In this document: piece by piece, positions 42,804-56,200 of the stretch | How positions within the stretch are numbered: position 1 is the first letter of the stretch | Layout of the letters: each line of letters begins with the position of its first letter | DNA from: Bilabrum cf. latius | Lineage: Eukaryota > Bigyra: Bicosoecida > Bigyra > Bicosoecida | DNA: 64,000 nt | Assembly (NCBI GenBank): GCA_965178125.1 | Contig: OZ237759.1 | Span: 806,001 to 870,000 of the forward strand | Direction of reading: 5' to 3' | Notes under the pieces: model-generated | Seen by the model: the letters and a program-made list of their open reading frames with translations, nothing else | Told to the model about the DNA's origin: nothing | The model's database searches: none | Translations under genes and position numbers: made by a program

Positions 42804-44723
42804 ATGGCAACGACGGCTCTTGGGTACGCCATTATTGCAGCATCTGCTGCTTACACCCACTGGGGCACGACCAAGAATGGGTTCGTGTGGGACGACCGCG
42901 CCGCTGTTCTGAACAATCCGGTGATCAACCCGACTGCGTCACCAATTATTGCATTTATGGCGGACTTTTGGGGATCTCAACTAGACTCAGAGGAGAGCCA
43001 CAAGTCCTACCGCCCGCTGACCACCGTATCCTACAATCTTGATGTGCATATCGCTGGTGGCAAGGACCCTTCACAGCTCCATGGAACCAATGTTGGGATC
43101 CATGCGTTCGTTTCTGTGCTTGTTGCTGTTTTTGCGACCCACATCAACATGGGTCCCAACGCATCGTTCTGGGCTGGTCTTATATACTCGGTGCACCCGA
43201 TTCATGTTGATGCCGTCGCATCGGTAGTCGGCCGCGCAGAGCTCTTGAGTGCTCTATTCGTGTTGCTTGCAGCGATTGTGCTGCTGAGAGCCCAGCAAAT
43301 CCAAGCTTGGAGAGGTGCAACTTGCAACAAGGTTCATCATTGCTTTTCGATCTTTCTTGCTATTGTTTTGGTCTGTGTGGCCGGCCTATGCAAGGAGACT
43401 GGGTTGATCGGTGGTTTTGCGATTGGCTGCCTTGTAGCATGGAGCAATTCGAATACGCACGGCTCGTGGGATACTCTCTGTCCAGGTCTTCTAGTTGCTG
43501 TTGTTAGTACGATCCTGGTCATCGCTCGGCTTAGTATGAATGCTGAATCACTCGGGTACAAGTGGACAGCTCTAGAGACTAGTCTTTACTAGATTGAATA
43601 GCCTATGCAATTCTTAGTTGCATTAGGCATGCAAGCATGGTACGCTCGTCTTCTTCTATTTCCAATTGGTCTTTCGTTTGATCACGGCCTCGGAAGCTAC
43701 AATGAACAAATTATCGGGGCTGTCGGCTTCTTTTCAGCGTTGGTAGTATTATCATGTCTTGGCATTTTACTTATTCGTTACAATGGAGCACTCGGCAATG
43801 GATATAGCAAGCTTCTATTGTGCTACATAATAACCGTCATACCAATTTCACATTTGGTAATCGACATCGGTACGGATGTTGCTGAAAGACTCTTATATTT
43901 TCCTTCAATCTTCGGTATTTTGGTAGTTGTAAAATTCTTTGTAGATTGGTGGGACACATGGAAGAGTCCAAATGTATATTCAATGAACATCTTTGCAACT
44001 ATTTGTTTAGTAGCTATTTTCATCTGTTTTGGCAAGCTTACACTGGACTAGTGTGCAGTATGGAACTCGGAAATGACTCTTTTTGAAAGTGGATTGTTGA
44101 GCCATCCAACCAACATCAAAGCACTTATAAATGTTGGTCTCTTGTCGTAGGATCACAACTAGACTCGTTCTATACAACTATTGCAAACCGCCGTCAACCA
44201 AAGCAATGCACATCCTATGGCAGTCCTGAATCTTGGAGCAGTATCAAAAGATCCATTAGAAAAATGGAAATTATTTGACCGGTAAGATATATCTTTCAAT
44301 AACGCACTTGCATGAAATCAGACCTTTAATCTGTTGTTTTCATCTGATAATGTATGATTGTTTATTTCCCGGTGTACGTAGAGCATTAAGGAGTCCCACA
44401 GAGTCACCCATGATTCCAGCACTTGGTCGTCTTGGCGAAGAATCGCTTCAATCGAGAATCCCATCCCGATTTGATGTTTCATTCAACTCATCGCTAGTTG
44501 AACCACCCGGACACAGAATGATATCTATGCAGGATTTCGTAGGTACGTGCTCGGTTAAACAAAGAAACTCAGTTCTACAGGCTTCTTCAGCGCGAACGCT
44601 GTCAACTGTGTAGCTGCTGCTCTCTATTGTGTCAGGAGGCAAAGAATACTCTAGTGTATGCTCCGGCATTCGGCTTTTGTCGGAGCATAGCACAGGTTCA
44701 ACAAGGACTTCAGATGCAGCTGA
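42804..44723 (+). CDS. TMTC-like multi-pass membrane protein with TPR tail
   Basis: Exon 1 is 42804-44281; proposed exons 44382-44542 and 44581-44723 keep phase (about 593 aa). Hallmarks of the TMTC / O-mannosyltransferase-like family are present: NGFVWDDRAAVLNNP, SHKSYRPLTTVSYN, HPIHVDAVASVVGRAELLS, GLCKETG and LSFDHG. About nine hydrophobic segments are present, then VAERLLYFPS and a TPR-like end (SGLLSHPTNIKALINVGLLS). The TMTC proteins of animals sit in the ER and O-mannosylate cadherin-type domains. At least five TAG codons are Gln (LYQIEQ, LDQC, SQDHNQT). The internal ATG at 42804 is preferred over an upstream TTG. The two 3' exons are less certain than exon 1. Confidence 0.78.
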
Positions 44724-44870
44724 AATGATTATCTAGTTGGAGCAGGATTGCCATTAAACGGGTTGGGCTAAGCTTGCAAATACTTGTTATTTTGTGAAAT
44801 CCTTTTGTATCACTGTCAACTCCATATGTATGCGCTCCGCAAAGATATAGCAACGGATTGTTCGAGAGAT

Positions 44871-46004
44871 TCACACCTTTTCAGTAAGATCTGGGACAGC
44901 CTTGAACAAATCTTCGACTAGACCGTAGTCCGCGACTTGGAAGATGGGCGCCTCAGGATCCTTGTTGATCGCAACAATGGTCTTGCTATCTTTCATGCCA
45001 GCAAGGTGCTGAATCGCGCCACTGATTCCAACTGCAACGTACAGCTCAGGTGCTACGACTTTCCCGGTCTGCCCAACCTGCATGTCATTTGGCACATACC
45101 CGGCATCAACCGCTGCCCTCGAAGCACCCACTCCAGCTCCAAGCTTATCGGCAAGCTTGTAGAGCATTTCAAAGTTGTCGCCGCTCTTAAGGCCTCGCCC
45201 ACCGCTTACGACTGTTGGAGCACTGTCCAGAGCTGGACGATCACTCTTTGTCTTCTCCTCGGAGATGAATCGTGCGGCGCTGGCTCCCCCCTCTGAAGCC
45301 TCAAACGCCTCTACAGACGCAGAGCCACCAGAGGCAGCTGCCTTCTCGAACGACGTTGGTCGAACCGTGATAACCTTCACGGAGTCGTTCGACTTGACCT
45401 TGGACATTGCGTTGCCGGCGTACGTCGGGCGTTCAAAGGTGTTCTCGTCGACAACACCGGTGATATCGCTGATCTACTGCACGTCCAATTTGGCGGCAAC
45501 GCGTGGAGCAAAGTTCTTGCCGTTGTTGCTGGCGGCCACCAGGACGTGGCTGGATGACTTGGCCGCCTGTGCTGCGAGGACAATCTCCGCGATCCGCTCA
45601 CTGATACCCCCTTCCACAGCAGTCGAGCTGTTCAGTACATTATCAACTCCATCAATGGCTGCTGCCTGCTTAGCGGCTTCGTCTGAGCCGACGACCAGGA
45701 CGTTCACATCGCCTCCAATTTTCCTCGCAGCAGATACTACCGCTAGAGTCGATGGTAGGATGTTTCCAGAGTCGTGCTCCGCTACAACCTGCGACACTCA
45801 AACGTACAAATATCATAACACCTCATAACCAAACAAACATTGGTATGGCATGGGCACGCGGGGCACGAAAGAAGCTAGTAATGACGTAAGTGTGCAGCAC
45901 CTCACCAAAGAGCTGGCAAACCTCGTGGAGGAACCCATCTGCCTGGACCGGGCAAGCAAAGCGCTAGTATTGGAACGCAGGAAAGCACTTGAAGCCCTGA
46001 TCAT
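44871..46004 (-). CDS. ETFA: Electron transfer flavoprotein subunit alpha, mitochondrial, 2 exons
   Basis: Exon 1 (46004-45906) encodes 33 residues rich in Arg/Ser without acids ([20 protein letters not shown]), a mitochondrial presequence. A 117-bp intron leads to exon 2 (45788-44871) in phase 0. The C-terminal FAD domain is almost invariant: [58 protein letters not shown] and [16 protein letters not shown]. With ETF beta it passes electrons from acyl-CoA and other dehydrogenases to ETF-ubiquinone oxidoreductase. One TAG (45476-45474) reads as Gln in LDVQQISDI. It is divergent from nicastrin, with 172 bp between start codons. Confidence 0.95.
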
Positions 46005-46176
46005 GCTGATTTTCGTGGCACAAGTAATTTCGGAGTATCTCTTGGCCGGATCCATGTTGCGCCGCGGCGCATGCGTGCGGAACCTCAGGCTGCACTGCAT
46101 GCAAAGCGATATACTGCCCGCATTTCTTGGGTTTACCCGGGCCTGCACAAGTTATTTCGTGACCCACGGTCCGTGC

Positions 46177-48623
46177 ATGGTGCGACATGCGATGTTTGTC
46201 GCTTTAGCTGCGTTCGCGTGCTCGTGGTTTCGCGGTGGCCGTGCCTTCGATGACGGGATAGGAAGTAACTTGTGGGAATCGCTAAGCGTTCCACCTTGCA
46301 CCCGCCTAATGGGCATTTCATTGGAAGATGATGTAGGATGCAGCACTGATAGTTCTGGAAGCAGTGGCGCACTCTTGAATATCGAGTCTTCGGCGCAGCT
46401 AGAGTGAGACAGTTCGGTTCTGGCATCGTTGGCACCGTTGCCGCACGGTGTATTCCGCGCTCTATGCTTGCACGCTTCAAGCAGCTGGACTTGACGGTTT
46501 CAACTTCATTTTGCAGGAGCTTCTTGCGTGGCGATGACGGTAGAGGAGGTCGGGTGCTCGTGATGGACCCCAGCCTTCTGACAGACACCGTCGTGGGGCG
46601 CCTCCGCTCGACCGGCCAAATCCGCGGGCTGGTGCTCGTGCAGCCTGAGCTGCTGGGCAGTGGACGCGCATCCTCCGAAAATCCTGACGGGTCCCGTTTC
46701 TCACCAGCCACTCGCATGCCCTTCCCTATCTCGACAGGTGGCTCGGCCGAGTGGAACCCCGCAGGCACCTCTCTGGCCCGCCGCCGCCTGCCCTTCCCCG
46801 CCGTGGCAGCCACCGGGCAGGACGGCGCCAAGATATTGAGCGCGGCACGGCAGGACCGGGCCGAGGGACTCAAGTGGCCCCGGCGCGCTCTGGACTTGTA
46901 CTTCGACCAGGGCCCCGCGGGTCTCAGGTCGGAGCAGTGCCTCAGCGACAGCTCCTGTCTGCCTCTGGGCGGGCTCAGCGCGTGGGCTACGCTTGGTGCT
47001 CCTGGAGATGGCCCCGCGGTGCCGTCGTCCAATGGATCCAGCAATAGCTCCAGGCGTTTGTCAGCAGCGACAGGTGCCAGGATAGGGACAGGTACAGAGG
47101 CGGCAACAGCGGCAGCCCCCGTCCCAGGGTATTGGCCCAAGGTAGACGGGGCAGTGCTGCTGGCGGCTCCTCTGGACGCCGACGGCATGTTCCGGTCCGC
47201 AGCTGCGGGAGGAGACGCAGGAGTGGGGCCGATGGTGGCGCTGCTGGCGGCGGTCAAGGCGCTGGGGGCGGCCGGTGCATGGCGCCTGCAGCGACCCATC
47301 GTGCCTATGCTGCTTCAAGGAGAGCAGTGGGGCCGCATGGGCTCGCGCACGCTGGGCCTGGATCTCGCCGAGTTCAGCTGCAGCGCGGGCCAGACTGTGT
47401 CCGCCGCCGACTCGCCGACTGGCCGTGCCTACTGCAAGTCCCCGCTGCGGTGGGACCTTGCCTTTCAGAACCTGTCTTTGCCCACGGCTCACGCGGCGGT
47501 GGCACTTGCTGGCATCGGCAGCAACGCATCTTTGCCTGCAGGGGCGGGGCCCAGTGCCTCCCGCACCTTGTTCGCGCACTCCCCCGACCCGTCCGCCCCC
47601 GGTGCTGCATCCCTCCTGGCATCGCTGCAGAGGGCCGCTGGTGACGCGGCGGACCCCTTGTCCCGCGAGGGCCTGCCGCCCGTGCAGGTGCAGGCCTCGT
47701 CCTCGCAGGGCGGGGTGCCCCCCACGGGCCTGGACTCGCTCGTGCTGGCTGGGAACGGGAGGGGAGGGCAGGGCGCCATCGAGCCCCCGGCCATGCCTGC
47801 CCTCGCCCCTCGCACGGCCGTTCTCTCCACGGGCGACGCAGCCACGACGAGCGGCTTCCTGGGCTCGACCTTCGACGACGAGGGCAACACAGATCCCAGG
47901 CAGGTCGCGGCTGCGGCACAGCTGCTGGCCAGCGCCGCCTGGGAGCTGGCCAGGAACAGCTCGGACCCGGGGCAGGCCCCACCCGCCGACGGTGGCCTGC
48001 AGGTCGACGCGCAGTGGGTGGCCGAGATGCTCCGGTGCGTGCTGGTGGACCCGCTGTGCGACCTGCTCAGAGCAGAGCTCGGGTGGTCCTCGGAGACCAT
48101 GGACCGCCAGATGGCGGTGGCAGCCCCACACGGCCGGCTCAGCCTGTTTGTGAGCGTATGGTCGCAGCCGTACACCCCTGGCAACACCTTCGTTTTGCAG
48201 CCCTCCGTCGTTGAGCTGCTGGCGTGGAGGGTGCTGGCGAATGCCACGGCGTCGCCCAGCCAGCGGACGGGGGTCCAATGCAGGGAGTACTCGTCCGATT
48301 GTGACGAGTCCGTGGGTCGTGGCTACGACTGCTTTTATGGCAAATGCATACGGAACAGCGCCCATCTGCACCCCGCTACCTCGCCCGCACTGCGGGTACT
48401 TGGCATAGGGAGGTTCTCGGTGAACCACAGCATGCTGACGGATGATGATAGGCTATGGACGGAGCCGTACTGGTCCCCAAACATAGGAGTGAAGCTGTTT
48501 CGAACATCCCACCCCGGTACTGCCGCCGGGTTGTTCGTCGGGGGCCTGGTGGCGGTAGGTCTTGTTGCTGCGGGCGTCTACTGGGGCGGACAGTTCCTCG
48601 TTGAAGAATTTGGTATCCGTTAA
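46177..48623 (+). CDS. NCSTN: Nicastrin, gamma-secretase subunit, 2 exons
   Basis: Exon 1 is 46177-46403; exon 2 is 46517-48623, starting in phase. The signal peptide is MFVALAAFACSWFRGG. The mature N-terminus has the nicastrin motif PCTRLMG. The ectodomain shows WNPAG and the aminopeptidase-like domain, and the protein ends with one transmembrane helix (AGLFVGGLVAVGLVAAGVYW) and a short tail. Nicastrin is the large glycoprotein of gamma-secretase that admits membrane-stub substrates to presenilin. The ectodomain contains Gly/Ala/Ser-rich expansions. About 780 aa in all, a little over the usual 700. Confidence 0.85.
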
Positions 48624-48804
48624 TACCAACCTCAAGACATTCTATCCGGATACGCCGTATAAGTTAGCAGTGCTAACTTAGCACAACGACTGACATTTTT
48701 TAGTGAAAAAACAGACCAGTTGTCGAATGCCTTTTTCTAAAGCAATCACAGTATTCATAGACCATGATTGCGTGTAGCAATCGACACGCCTCGCGATGCG
48801 ATGC

Positions 48805-49213
48805 TCAGTACCTGTAGGTGGCGGGCTTGAAGGGACCCTCCTTGGGCATGTCCAAGTACTTGGACTGGTCGTCCGAAAGCTCGGACAGCTGCACGCCGAG
48901 CTTCTCAAGATGCAGGCGGGCGACCATCTCGTCGAGGCGCTTGGGCAGCACGTACACCTTGCCGCGCTTGTACACGGGCTCGCCGTCCTCGCCCTTGGCG
49001 TCCTTCTTGGTCCACAGCTCGATCTGGGCCAGGGTCTGGTTGGTGAACGAGTTGCTCATCACGAACGAGGGGTGGCCAGTGGCGCATCCCAGGTTGAGCA
49101 GGCGGCCCTCGGCCAGCACGATGATGCCGTGGCCGTCAGCGAACTGGAAGCGGTGCACCTGGGGCTTGATCTCCACCTTCTCGCAGCCGGGCTCCTTGTA
49201 CAGGTGCTCCATG

Positions 49214-49244
<31 letters not shown>

Positions 49245-50913
49245 CGATGATGGCGTTGTTCTTCATCTTGCGCATGTGGTCGATGGTGATGATGTCCTTG
49301 TTGCCGGTGGCGGTGATGAAGATGTCGGCGTCAGACACCACAGTCTCCATCCTGAGCACGGCGAACCCCTCCATGGCGGCCTGCAGGGCGCAGATGGGGT
49401 CGATCTCGGTCACAGTCACGATGCAGCCGGCGGCCTTGAGGGCCAGGGCGCAGCCCTTGCCCACGTCACCGTAGCCGGCCACCACGGCCCGCTTGCCGGC
49501 GAGCATCACGTCGGTGGCGCGCATGAGGCCGTCGGGCAGCGAGTGCTTGCAGCCGTACAGGTTGTCGAACTTGGACTTGGTCACCGAGTCGTTCACGTTG
49601 ATGCAGGCCAGCAGCAGCTCGTTCTTGTCCTCCATCTGGTAAAGGCGCTTGACGCCGGTGGTGGTCTCCTCGGACACACCCACGCACTTCTCGGCCATGC
49701 GGGTCCACTTGGTGGCGTCCTCGTCGAGGCCGGCCGCGACGATCTTGAGCACGTTGCGGAACTCCTCGTTGGTGGTGCTCGAGGGGTCGGGGCGCTTGCC
49801 GCTGGCGGCGAACTCCTTCTCGGCCTTGACACCCTCGTGGATGAGCATGGTCATGTCACCGCCATCGTCGACGATGATGTCGGGGCCATGGGTCTTGCCA
49901 TCGGCGCCCTTCCACTGCACGGCGTCCAGGGTGCACTGCCAGTACTCCTCGATGGTCTCGCCCTTCCACGCGAACACGCTTGAGGTCTTGGCGGCCACAA
50001 TGGCGGCGGCGGCGTGGTCCTGGGTAGAGTAGATGTTGCACGAGCACCACCTGATCTCGGCGCCGAGGGCGGCCAGGGTCTCGATCAGCACGGCGGTCTG
50101 CACGGTCATGTGCAGGGAGCCGCTGATGCGGGCGCCGGCGAGGGGCTTGTCGGCGTACTTGCTGCGGCACGCCATCAGGCCGGGCATCTCAACCTCAGCA
50201 AGCTCAATCTCCTTGCGTCCGAAATCGGCAAGGGCGGGGTCCGCGATGCGGCTCTCGATCTCTCCTGCACCAAAAGGTAGGAGGCAAGGGCAATATCAAC
50301 GCTTCGATGCTTCGAATGTACCTATGCAGGTCAAAACAATTCCTTGCGAGCGTTCAACAATCAAAAGCTCTTGGAGATTACAGTAGTCTTCAAGTAGTAG
50401 TGTCATGAAAGCGAATAGGGACGTTGATCCGCGCGACACGAATGTGAACAGTGGTTCCAAGAAGGAACACAACTAGTCAAGATGAAGCCGTAAGGACTTG
50501 ATGCCGAGGGCCGCGTCGGCCAAACATCTCAACATTAAAGTAATTTGACGTAGAAAGTAATCACCACAATGGGCTCCACCGGGCGGACATCACGATTCTC
50601 GCGGGTATAATCACAATGTCAGATCGCCAAAAGGATCTTGTTAGCTGCGAATCGCTAATCCACCGCATAGCGCAGATACATGCCAACAACATTATATAAG
50701 TGCTTCCAAATTATGACTAGGCTGTTCACCAGGCCACAACAAACGTCGCCAGCAACCACAAACACGAGGACAAAATAGGGAAGACATCGACGTCAGATCC
50801 TGGCAGACCCCATACCTCGCCATATCGCCAGTCTCGCAAGCACTCAGCTGCTATAGCATTCAACCGTATACACCAAGTATGCAGTATACCTCACCAGCTC
50901 CAGCGGCAGCCAT
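48805..50913 (-). CDS. AHCY: S-adenosylhomocysteine hydrolase, 2 exons
   Basis: Exon 1 is only 19 nt (50913-50895, MAAAGAG), followed by a 630-bp intron and exon 2 (50264-48805). About 490 aa. Near-perfect family conservation: [45 protein letters not shown], the NAD-binding GYGDVGKG and [17 protein letters not shown], ending in PATYRY. A long insertion of the plant/protist type (about 40 aa after GDMT) is present. The enzyme removes S-adenosylhomocysteine, the inhibitor left by all methyltransferases. Codon use is extremely GC-biased with no TAG, consistent with high expression. The intron is far longer than others in the window. Confidence 0.95.
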
Positions 50914-51292
50914 GATATCGATAAAGTACAAAAGGTGAGGCCCATGGCGCGACGACATCCTAATCTGGTTTACGACCCCAATATAACGTAAACTTAAGTG
51001 CTCAACGAAAAGCCCAACACTTGAAGCTAGTACCGTTTGTCCTGAACGTACCTGCAGTCTATCGCCCGTGACGTAGATACTATTGTAAGATTCAACCCCT
51101 AGACTCTGCTAAGAATTGTCCTAAAGGTTCGAAAAGACTAGTCAGGCGGTAGCGTTTGCCCTGACTCGAGTTTGGTGGTCTCCTGTATCAACATGACGTG
51201 ATATGGGCCCATCCGCTTCGCATGTAAGCATACAGAACATATGTTATGACCCAAGTTTACGCTGATCTCGCAGGAACTCGTGCGTCTCTACG
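50914..51292. promoter_or_regulatory. Divergent intergenic region
   Basis: 379 bp between the S-adenosylhomocysteine hydrolase and MAP kinase starts. No recognisable motif; presumed promoters. Confidence 0.35.
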
Positions 51293-53095
51293 ATGGCAGC
51301 GGTTCGATTTTCAGGGCCCTCCGGTTCAGAGAGCCTTCCCGGCCCCGCCAGGAAGTTCTACCGATCCATGGTGAATGGAGAAGTGTTTGAGATCGATGAG
51401 CGATACACTGGTCTGAAGTACATAGGCGGGGGCGCTTACGGATTCGTGTGTGCTGCATAGGATGCTGTGACGAAGAAGCGCGTGGCCATTAAGAAGATCA
51501 AGGATGTTTTCAGAGATCTGACAGATGCCAAGAGGATTCTGCGAGAAATCAAGTTGCTGCGTCATCTTGGTGGACACCAGAACATCATCTGGATTCTTGA
51601 CATCATGGTGTCGCCTCAGAAGCGGACCTTCCGCGACGTGTACATCGTCACAGACCTGATGGATACTGATTTGGCCCATATTATTGCCAGCCAGCAGACG
51701 CTCTCCGACTAGCACATCAAGTACTTCACGTACCAGATATTGCGTGGCCTGAAGTACGTGCATAGCGCGGGCGTGCTGCACCGCGACCTAAAGCCCCAGA
51801 ACATCCTGTGCAACGCCAACTGCGAGCTGGTCATTTGCGATTTTGGGCTGGCGAGGGCCCTGGGCAGGAGGGGTGGGGGTGACGGGCGGGGAAAAGGGAA
51901 AGACGGCGAGGGCGAGGAGGGCGACATGTACGCGGTGGGCGACCTGACGGCGTACGTGGTGACCCGATGGTACAGGGCACCAGAGCTGCTGGCGCAGGCG
52001 AGCTCGTACGGAGGAGCCGTAGACATCTGGAGCGTGGGGTGCATACTGGCTGAAATCCTGGGGCGGCGTCCGCTGTTCCCCGGCCGCCAGTTCAAGCAGC
52101 AGCTGCAGATGATCGTGGACATGATCGGTACCCCCTCCGACGAGGAGATGTGGTTCATCCGCAACTCGGCCGCCAAGCGGGTCATCCTCAGCATGGGCAA
52201 CCGCACGCAGGCGGACTACAGCAAGATGTTCCCCCACGCAAACCCAGAGGCCGTGGACCTGCTAGACAAGATGCTCCGTTTCGACCCCAGCCGCCGCATC
52301 ACCGTCGAGGAGGCCCTGGCGCACCCCTACCTGGCCGACTACCACTACCCAGACGACGAGCCTTCTGCGCCCGCAGCCGTGCAGTTCGACTTCGATCGCA
52401 TGGGCAGGCTGAGCAAGCCCTTTTTGCAGGCGCGCATGGTGGAGGAGATGCGCGCACACATCGAGGCACACGGAAAGGCGGCCGCCACGCCAGCTGGGGA
52501 CGGGGACGCGCGGGTGGCAGCGAAGGAGGAGGAAGAGTCTGCGCGGCGGGAGGAGGAGGCTAAGGAGGCGGAGGCAGGCCGCATCAGAGCGGAGGAGGAG
52601 GCGCGCCGGGCTGCAGAGGCAGCCAGGCAGCAGGCCGCCTCGTCCGCGCTGGGGGTGCTGGGAGGCGGGATGCCCCAACCGGCCACTGCCGCTGCACCCG
52701 CGCCAGCACCATCACCAGTCCCCGTTCCGGCCCTCACGCCGGCTGGTGGTGCAGGTCCCGATGTGGTGTCCCGCCTCGAGTCAGCTCTGGACCGCAAGGT
52801 GGCCCAGCTGGAGCAAGCCATGCGCTCCACTGTGCACGAGGAGGTGGAGCGCGCCGTGACTCCTTCAAATGCTCGCTTAGATCGCTTGGAGAGAATGGTG
52901 GAGGCCCTTGCCGCAGGAATGGCGGCTGGATCGACTTCAGCCGCATCATCGGGTGCGGCGATCGGAGGAGCCGCCGCGCCCGGGCGGGGGGTGAGGTTTG
53001 TGGATACTTCGGCGGAGGCCTCCGATGGAGATGGCGTCGGCAAGCGCAAGTTCCCTGCGACGCCCCTACCGCCCAAAGGAGAGCGCGAAGTTTGA
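51293..53095 (+). CDS. MAP kinase with long C-terminal extension, 600 aa
   Basis: Single exon. Gly-rich loop [14 protein letters not shown] lysine, catalytic [11 protein letters not shown], and TRWYRAPE; the common-docking tail and [18 protein letters not shown] fit the MAPK family. The activation motif reads TAY ([11 protein letters not shown]) instead of TEY, TGY, TPY or TDY, and the activation segment carries an insertion of about 25 residues rich in Gly, Lys and Glu. The C-terminal 250 residues are Glu/Ala coiled coil, then Ala/Pro-rich. Two TAG codons (51458 and 51710) are Gln (VCAAQDA, LSDQHIKYF). Extended MAPKs of this kind resemble the ERK7/8 group. Confidence 0.9.
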
Positions 53096-53220
53096 TTTGA
53101 ACCGTGTTGCATCACCAAGTTCCCATTTATGTTGAGTACGTCGGGCGAGTTGAAGACGCAATCCACCAAAACAGAACGAGACGAGATAGTACGTACTACA
53201 CTGTGTACTACAGTGTGTAG
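53096..53220. terminator. Short convergent 3' region with inverted repeat
   Basis: 125 bp between two convergent genes. An imperfect palindrome around ACTACACTGTGTACTACAGT (53193-53220) could mark overlapping 3' ends. Confidence 0.3.
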
Positions 53221-56200
53221 TCAAGCAATGCCAAATGCAGCGCGTGCCGCGGAAAACAGCTCTGCTACGAGCGGATGGCCAAAAGCGGAAGTTAGTGCGC
53301 GTTTGCCGCTGCTCTCGGCACTGAGCATCGACACGAGGTGGCTGGGGTGCATGCGATCCATAAGAGCTTGCACGCACTCCAGGTTGCCCCCTTGAGCCGC
53401 GGCGTGCAGAGCAGTTGGTGGCGCGTCGCCCTCCCGACCCTCCAGGTCTTCACCGGGCAGCATCGGGTCGGCCCCCATCGCCAGCAGCGCCTGCACTGTG
53501 CTCAAATGTCCTGCGCGGGCTGCGCAACAAAGAAGGGTGCGTCCCTTCGCATCTTGTGCGTCGAAAAGACTGCTATACTGCATATACGGCAGCCTAGCCG
53601 GGGCCCGCACGACTCCTCCCTCCCTGGGGACGCGCCGCCGAGCCGCTGCTGTGCTGCCGTGGCACCCGGCAAGCACAGCCGGCAGCACCGCAGCAGACCC
53701 CAGGACCAGATGCGTCTACAAACGACCAGCTGCTGCAGCCCCAGCCCCGGCTGTCACAGCCACCAGCTCTCTGACACCAGGCTGTGCCAGCTGCAATGCA
53801 CTGCGATGTTCCCCCGGCGGCAGAGCGCACACAGCCAGAAGCGCATCTTCTTTCCCACCCTCCTCATCTTCTGGCTTAGTAGTGCCTCCACCTAGGTCTA
53901 TGGCAGGCAGCAGCACCAGGTCTAGCAGGGTGCTCGTGGCCCCTGCCCCGGCCAGCTCGTGCAGCGTGGGCCACTCGCCCCTCAAAGCCCGGTGAGTCAG
54001 GGGCATGAGCATGCCCTCCAAGCAGGGCGTGCCACAGGTCAGCGTGTCTGTCGGACGCCAGCCCATGGCACCGCCGCATGAGGGGCATGCACCGTGCACT
54101 GCACCGACAGCCACCTGCATGGTGCGTGCCAGCTCCCCCGACAGCCCACTGACGGGCGTCCACCTCGACTGCCTGGTTCCGGTGGATCGGGGACTCAGCA
54201 AAGTGCCGTCCTCTCGAGCGGGAGTGGACGGCACGGCCGAAGCACTCTCCACAGGTGCGGGGTCCAATTCCACCTAAGTAGAGGACTTGCCTACTGCTCC
54301 TTCATCTAGCTCTGAAGGTGCCACGCAACGGCTCATCACATCGGCTCCGTGCTCGACGTCCTGGTCATTCCACACGGCAGAGGCCACCATATGCAAGCGG
54401 CAGTGCTATCCAGGATCACAGCACAGCACCACTCTTCCCCTGGCGTGTTCCCTGTCCCGGAGGCTCCCGTGAAGGTCTAATAAGGCACCCTCCGGGGTGG
54501 CGTGCGGCCCTGTCAAGCTGCAGTCACTGGCCGGGATACCCATTGCCACTAGGCTCGACAGCATGCGGGCATCGAGTGTGTCAGCCTCTGAGCCACCCCC
54601 ATCGCGCGCCTCGCCCGAATTCCTGGAGATGCACGCCACCAAGCAGCAATCGAGCCTTCCCTAGGCCGCTCTCTACGCAGTCCCAGCAACGGCAGTTGCC
54701 CGTTGTGCAGGCCGGGCATCTCCCCACCTGCAGTCGGCCAGTACGACGAGGTGCACGGGGGCAGCGGGTTTTCGGCTAGTTGCCTTCGGACTGTCAGCCG
54801 CAGTCTCATGATTGGTTGATCCTACTGCCCTAGGCCTCGGGCTGGGGCATTTCTCGTCAGGTCCACCTCTTGGGGTCGAGGCCCGGGTGGAAGCTGGCGT
54901 GGTCGTGTGCACGCTGCCGGTATCTTGCGATATCGAAGACTTACCTGCCTCGCGCACCTGCAGGGCACTAGCCCCAACCCTCTCTGCTGCCGGCACAAGC
55001 CGATGCAGGGCCCTGCCACCTCTCTGGGTCGCGGCCCGCAGCATGGCAGCTTCTGTTGAGAGCCCCATTAGCGGCGTCAGGTGCTGCCTGGCCTTTTGAG
55101 GGATAGCCAGAGATGTGGTGCCTAGGGAGTGCCCGGGCCTCGGCCATGGCGACCCGTGGGCCAAGCCCCGGTGGGGTGAGGCTGTGTCCACAGTGACGCG
55201 GGCCTCACCGTGGAGAGGGTCATCTTCTCGCTTGCTGCCAGCCCGCCCCCCTCCAGAATCCCTCTCGCTTCCTGGGCTCCTCGACCCCTTGCCTGGTACA
55301 CCCCGCTTGCTGCCCCTCGGCGCGCGCGGGACAGAGGGTCCCTTCCAGCGCACTGGATCCACCCTTATGATTCCACTCCCGCTGGCTGTGGCGAGTGCGA
55401 TGGAGCCATGCCCAAATCTGATGCCCTTGCCTCCCAGCGCGCCGTCCACCAGGGCCTGCAACACTGCGGGGTGCGACACTACGGCAAACACTGGACCCCT
55501 GCTCGACACGGCACGTGGCTTCCAGTCAGTAGATCTACTTTCCGGTGATTTGTTGCCCCCGTGCAACCCTTTCAACCAGCGGCTGGGACTTCCAGGAGGT
55601 GCCCCTGCCCCTATCCTGGTCCCCACTCCTGCCCCCGCCACTGGCGATGCTACCGCGCCCCTGTTTGCACTCGTAACGTGCTGCGAGGACAACCAGGATT
55701 GAAGGAACACCCGGGCTCCACGCAGCCGATCGCCGTATTCATACTTGGACCTGGGCTGCTGCACCCTCCACCAAGGGTCCTGTACTGCAGTAGGGTTCAC
55801 CACGCGCTCCCGCAGCACAGGGGCTGCCACGGGGCACGCCTCGAGCTCGTCCCGGGTGCGCCCCACGTCCTACAGCCGCCTTGCCTCACTGATGTCTCTA
55901 ATATAGCGTTTTCGAGGCATAATGTCCTAGCGCATGGACCGCAGTCGTTGTTGCAAGACCTCGTCTGCCTCCTACCAGTGCCCGCCAGCCCCGGCTGCAA
56001 CTGCAGCTGTGGGCGACCTGCTGGCCGCAGCCTTCGAGTAGCCGCGGCTGTCCAAGTTGCTGAGCCGAGGAGCAAGAACAAAGCGAGTTGATTGTGGAAG
56101 GACTGCGTCTGCAGTCTGCAAAGACCGTGTCAGCGGTGAAACGACTGCAACGAGCGGGTCTTCCCATTCGCAGCTAGCAAGAACCTGACGGACAGCCTCG

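Noticed and set aside
48796-49983. 395-codon ORF opposite the S-adenosylhomocysteine hydrolase gene
   Set aside because: It is the antisense shadow of a highly GC3-biased conserved gene; the other strand is unequivocally coding. Similar antisense ORFs at 47061-48428 and 57766-58971 were left out for the same reason.
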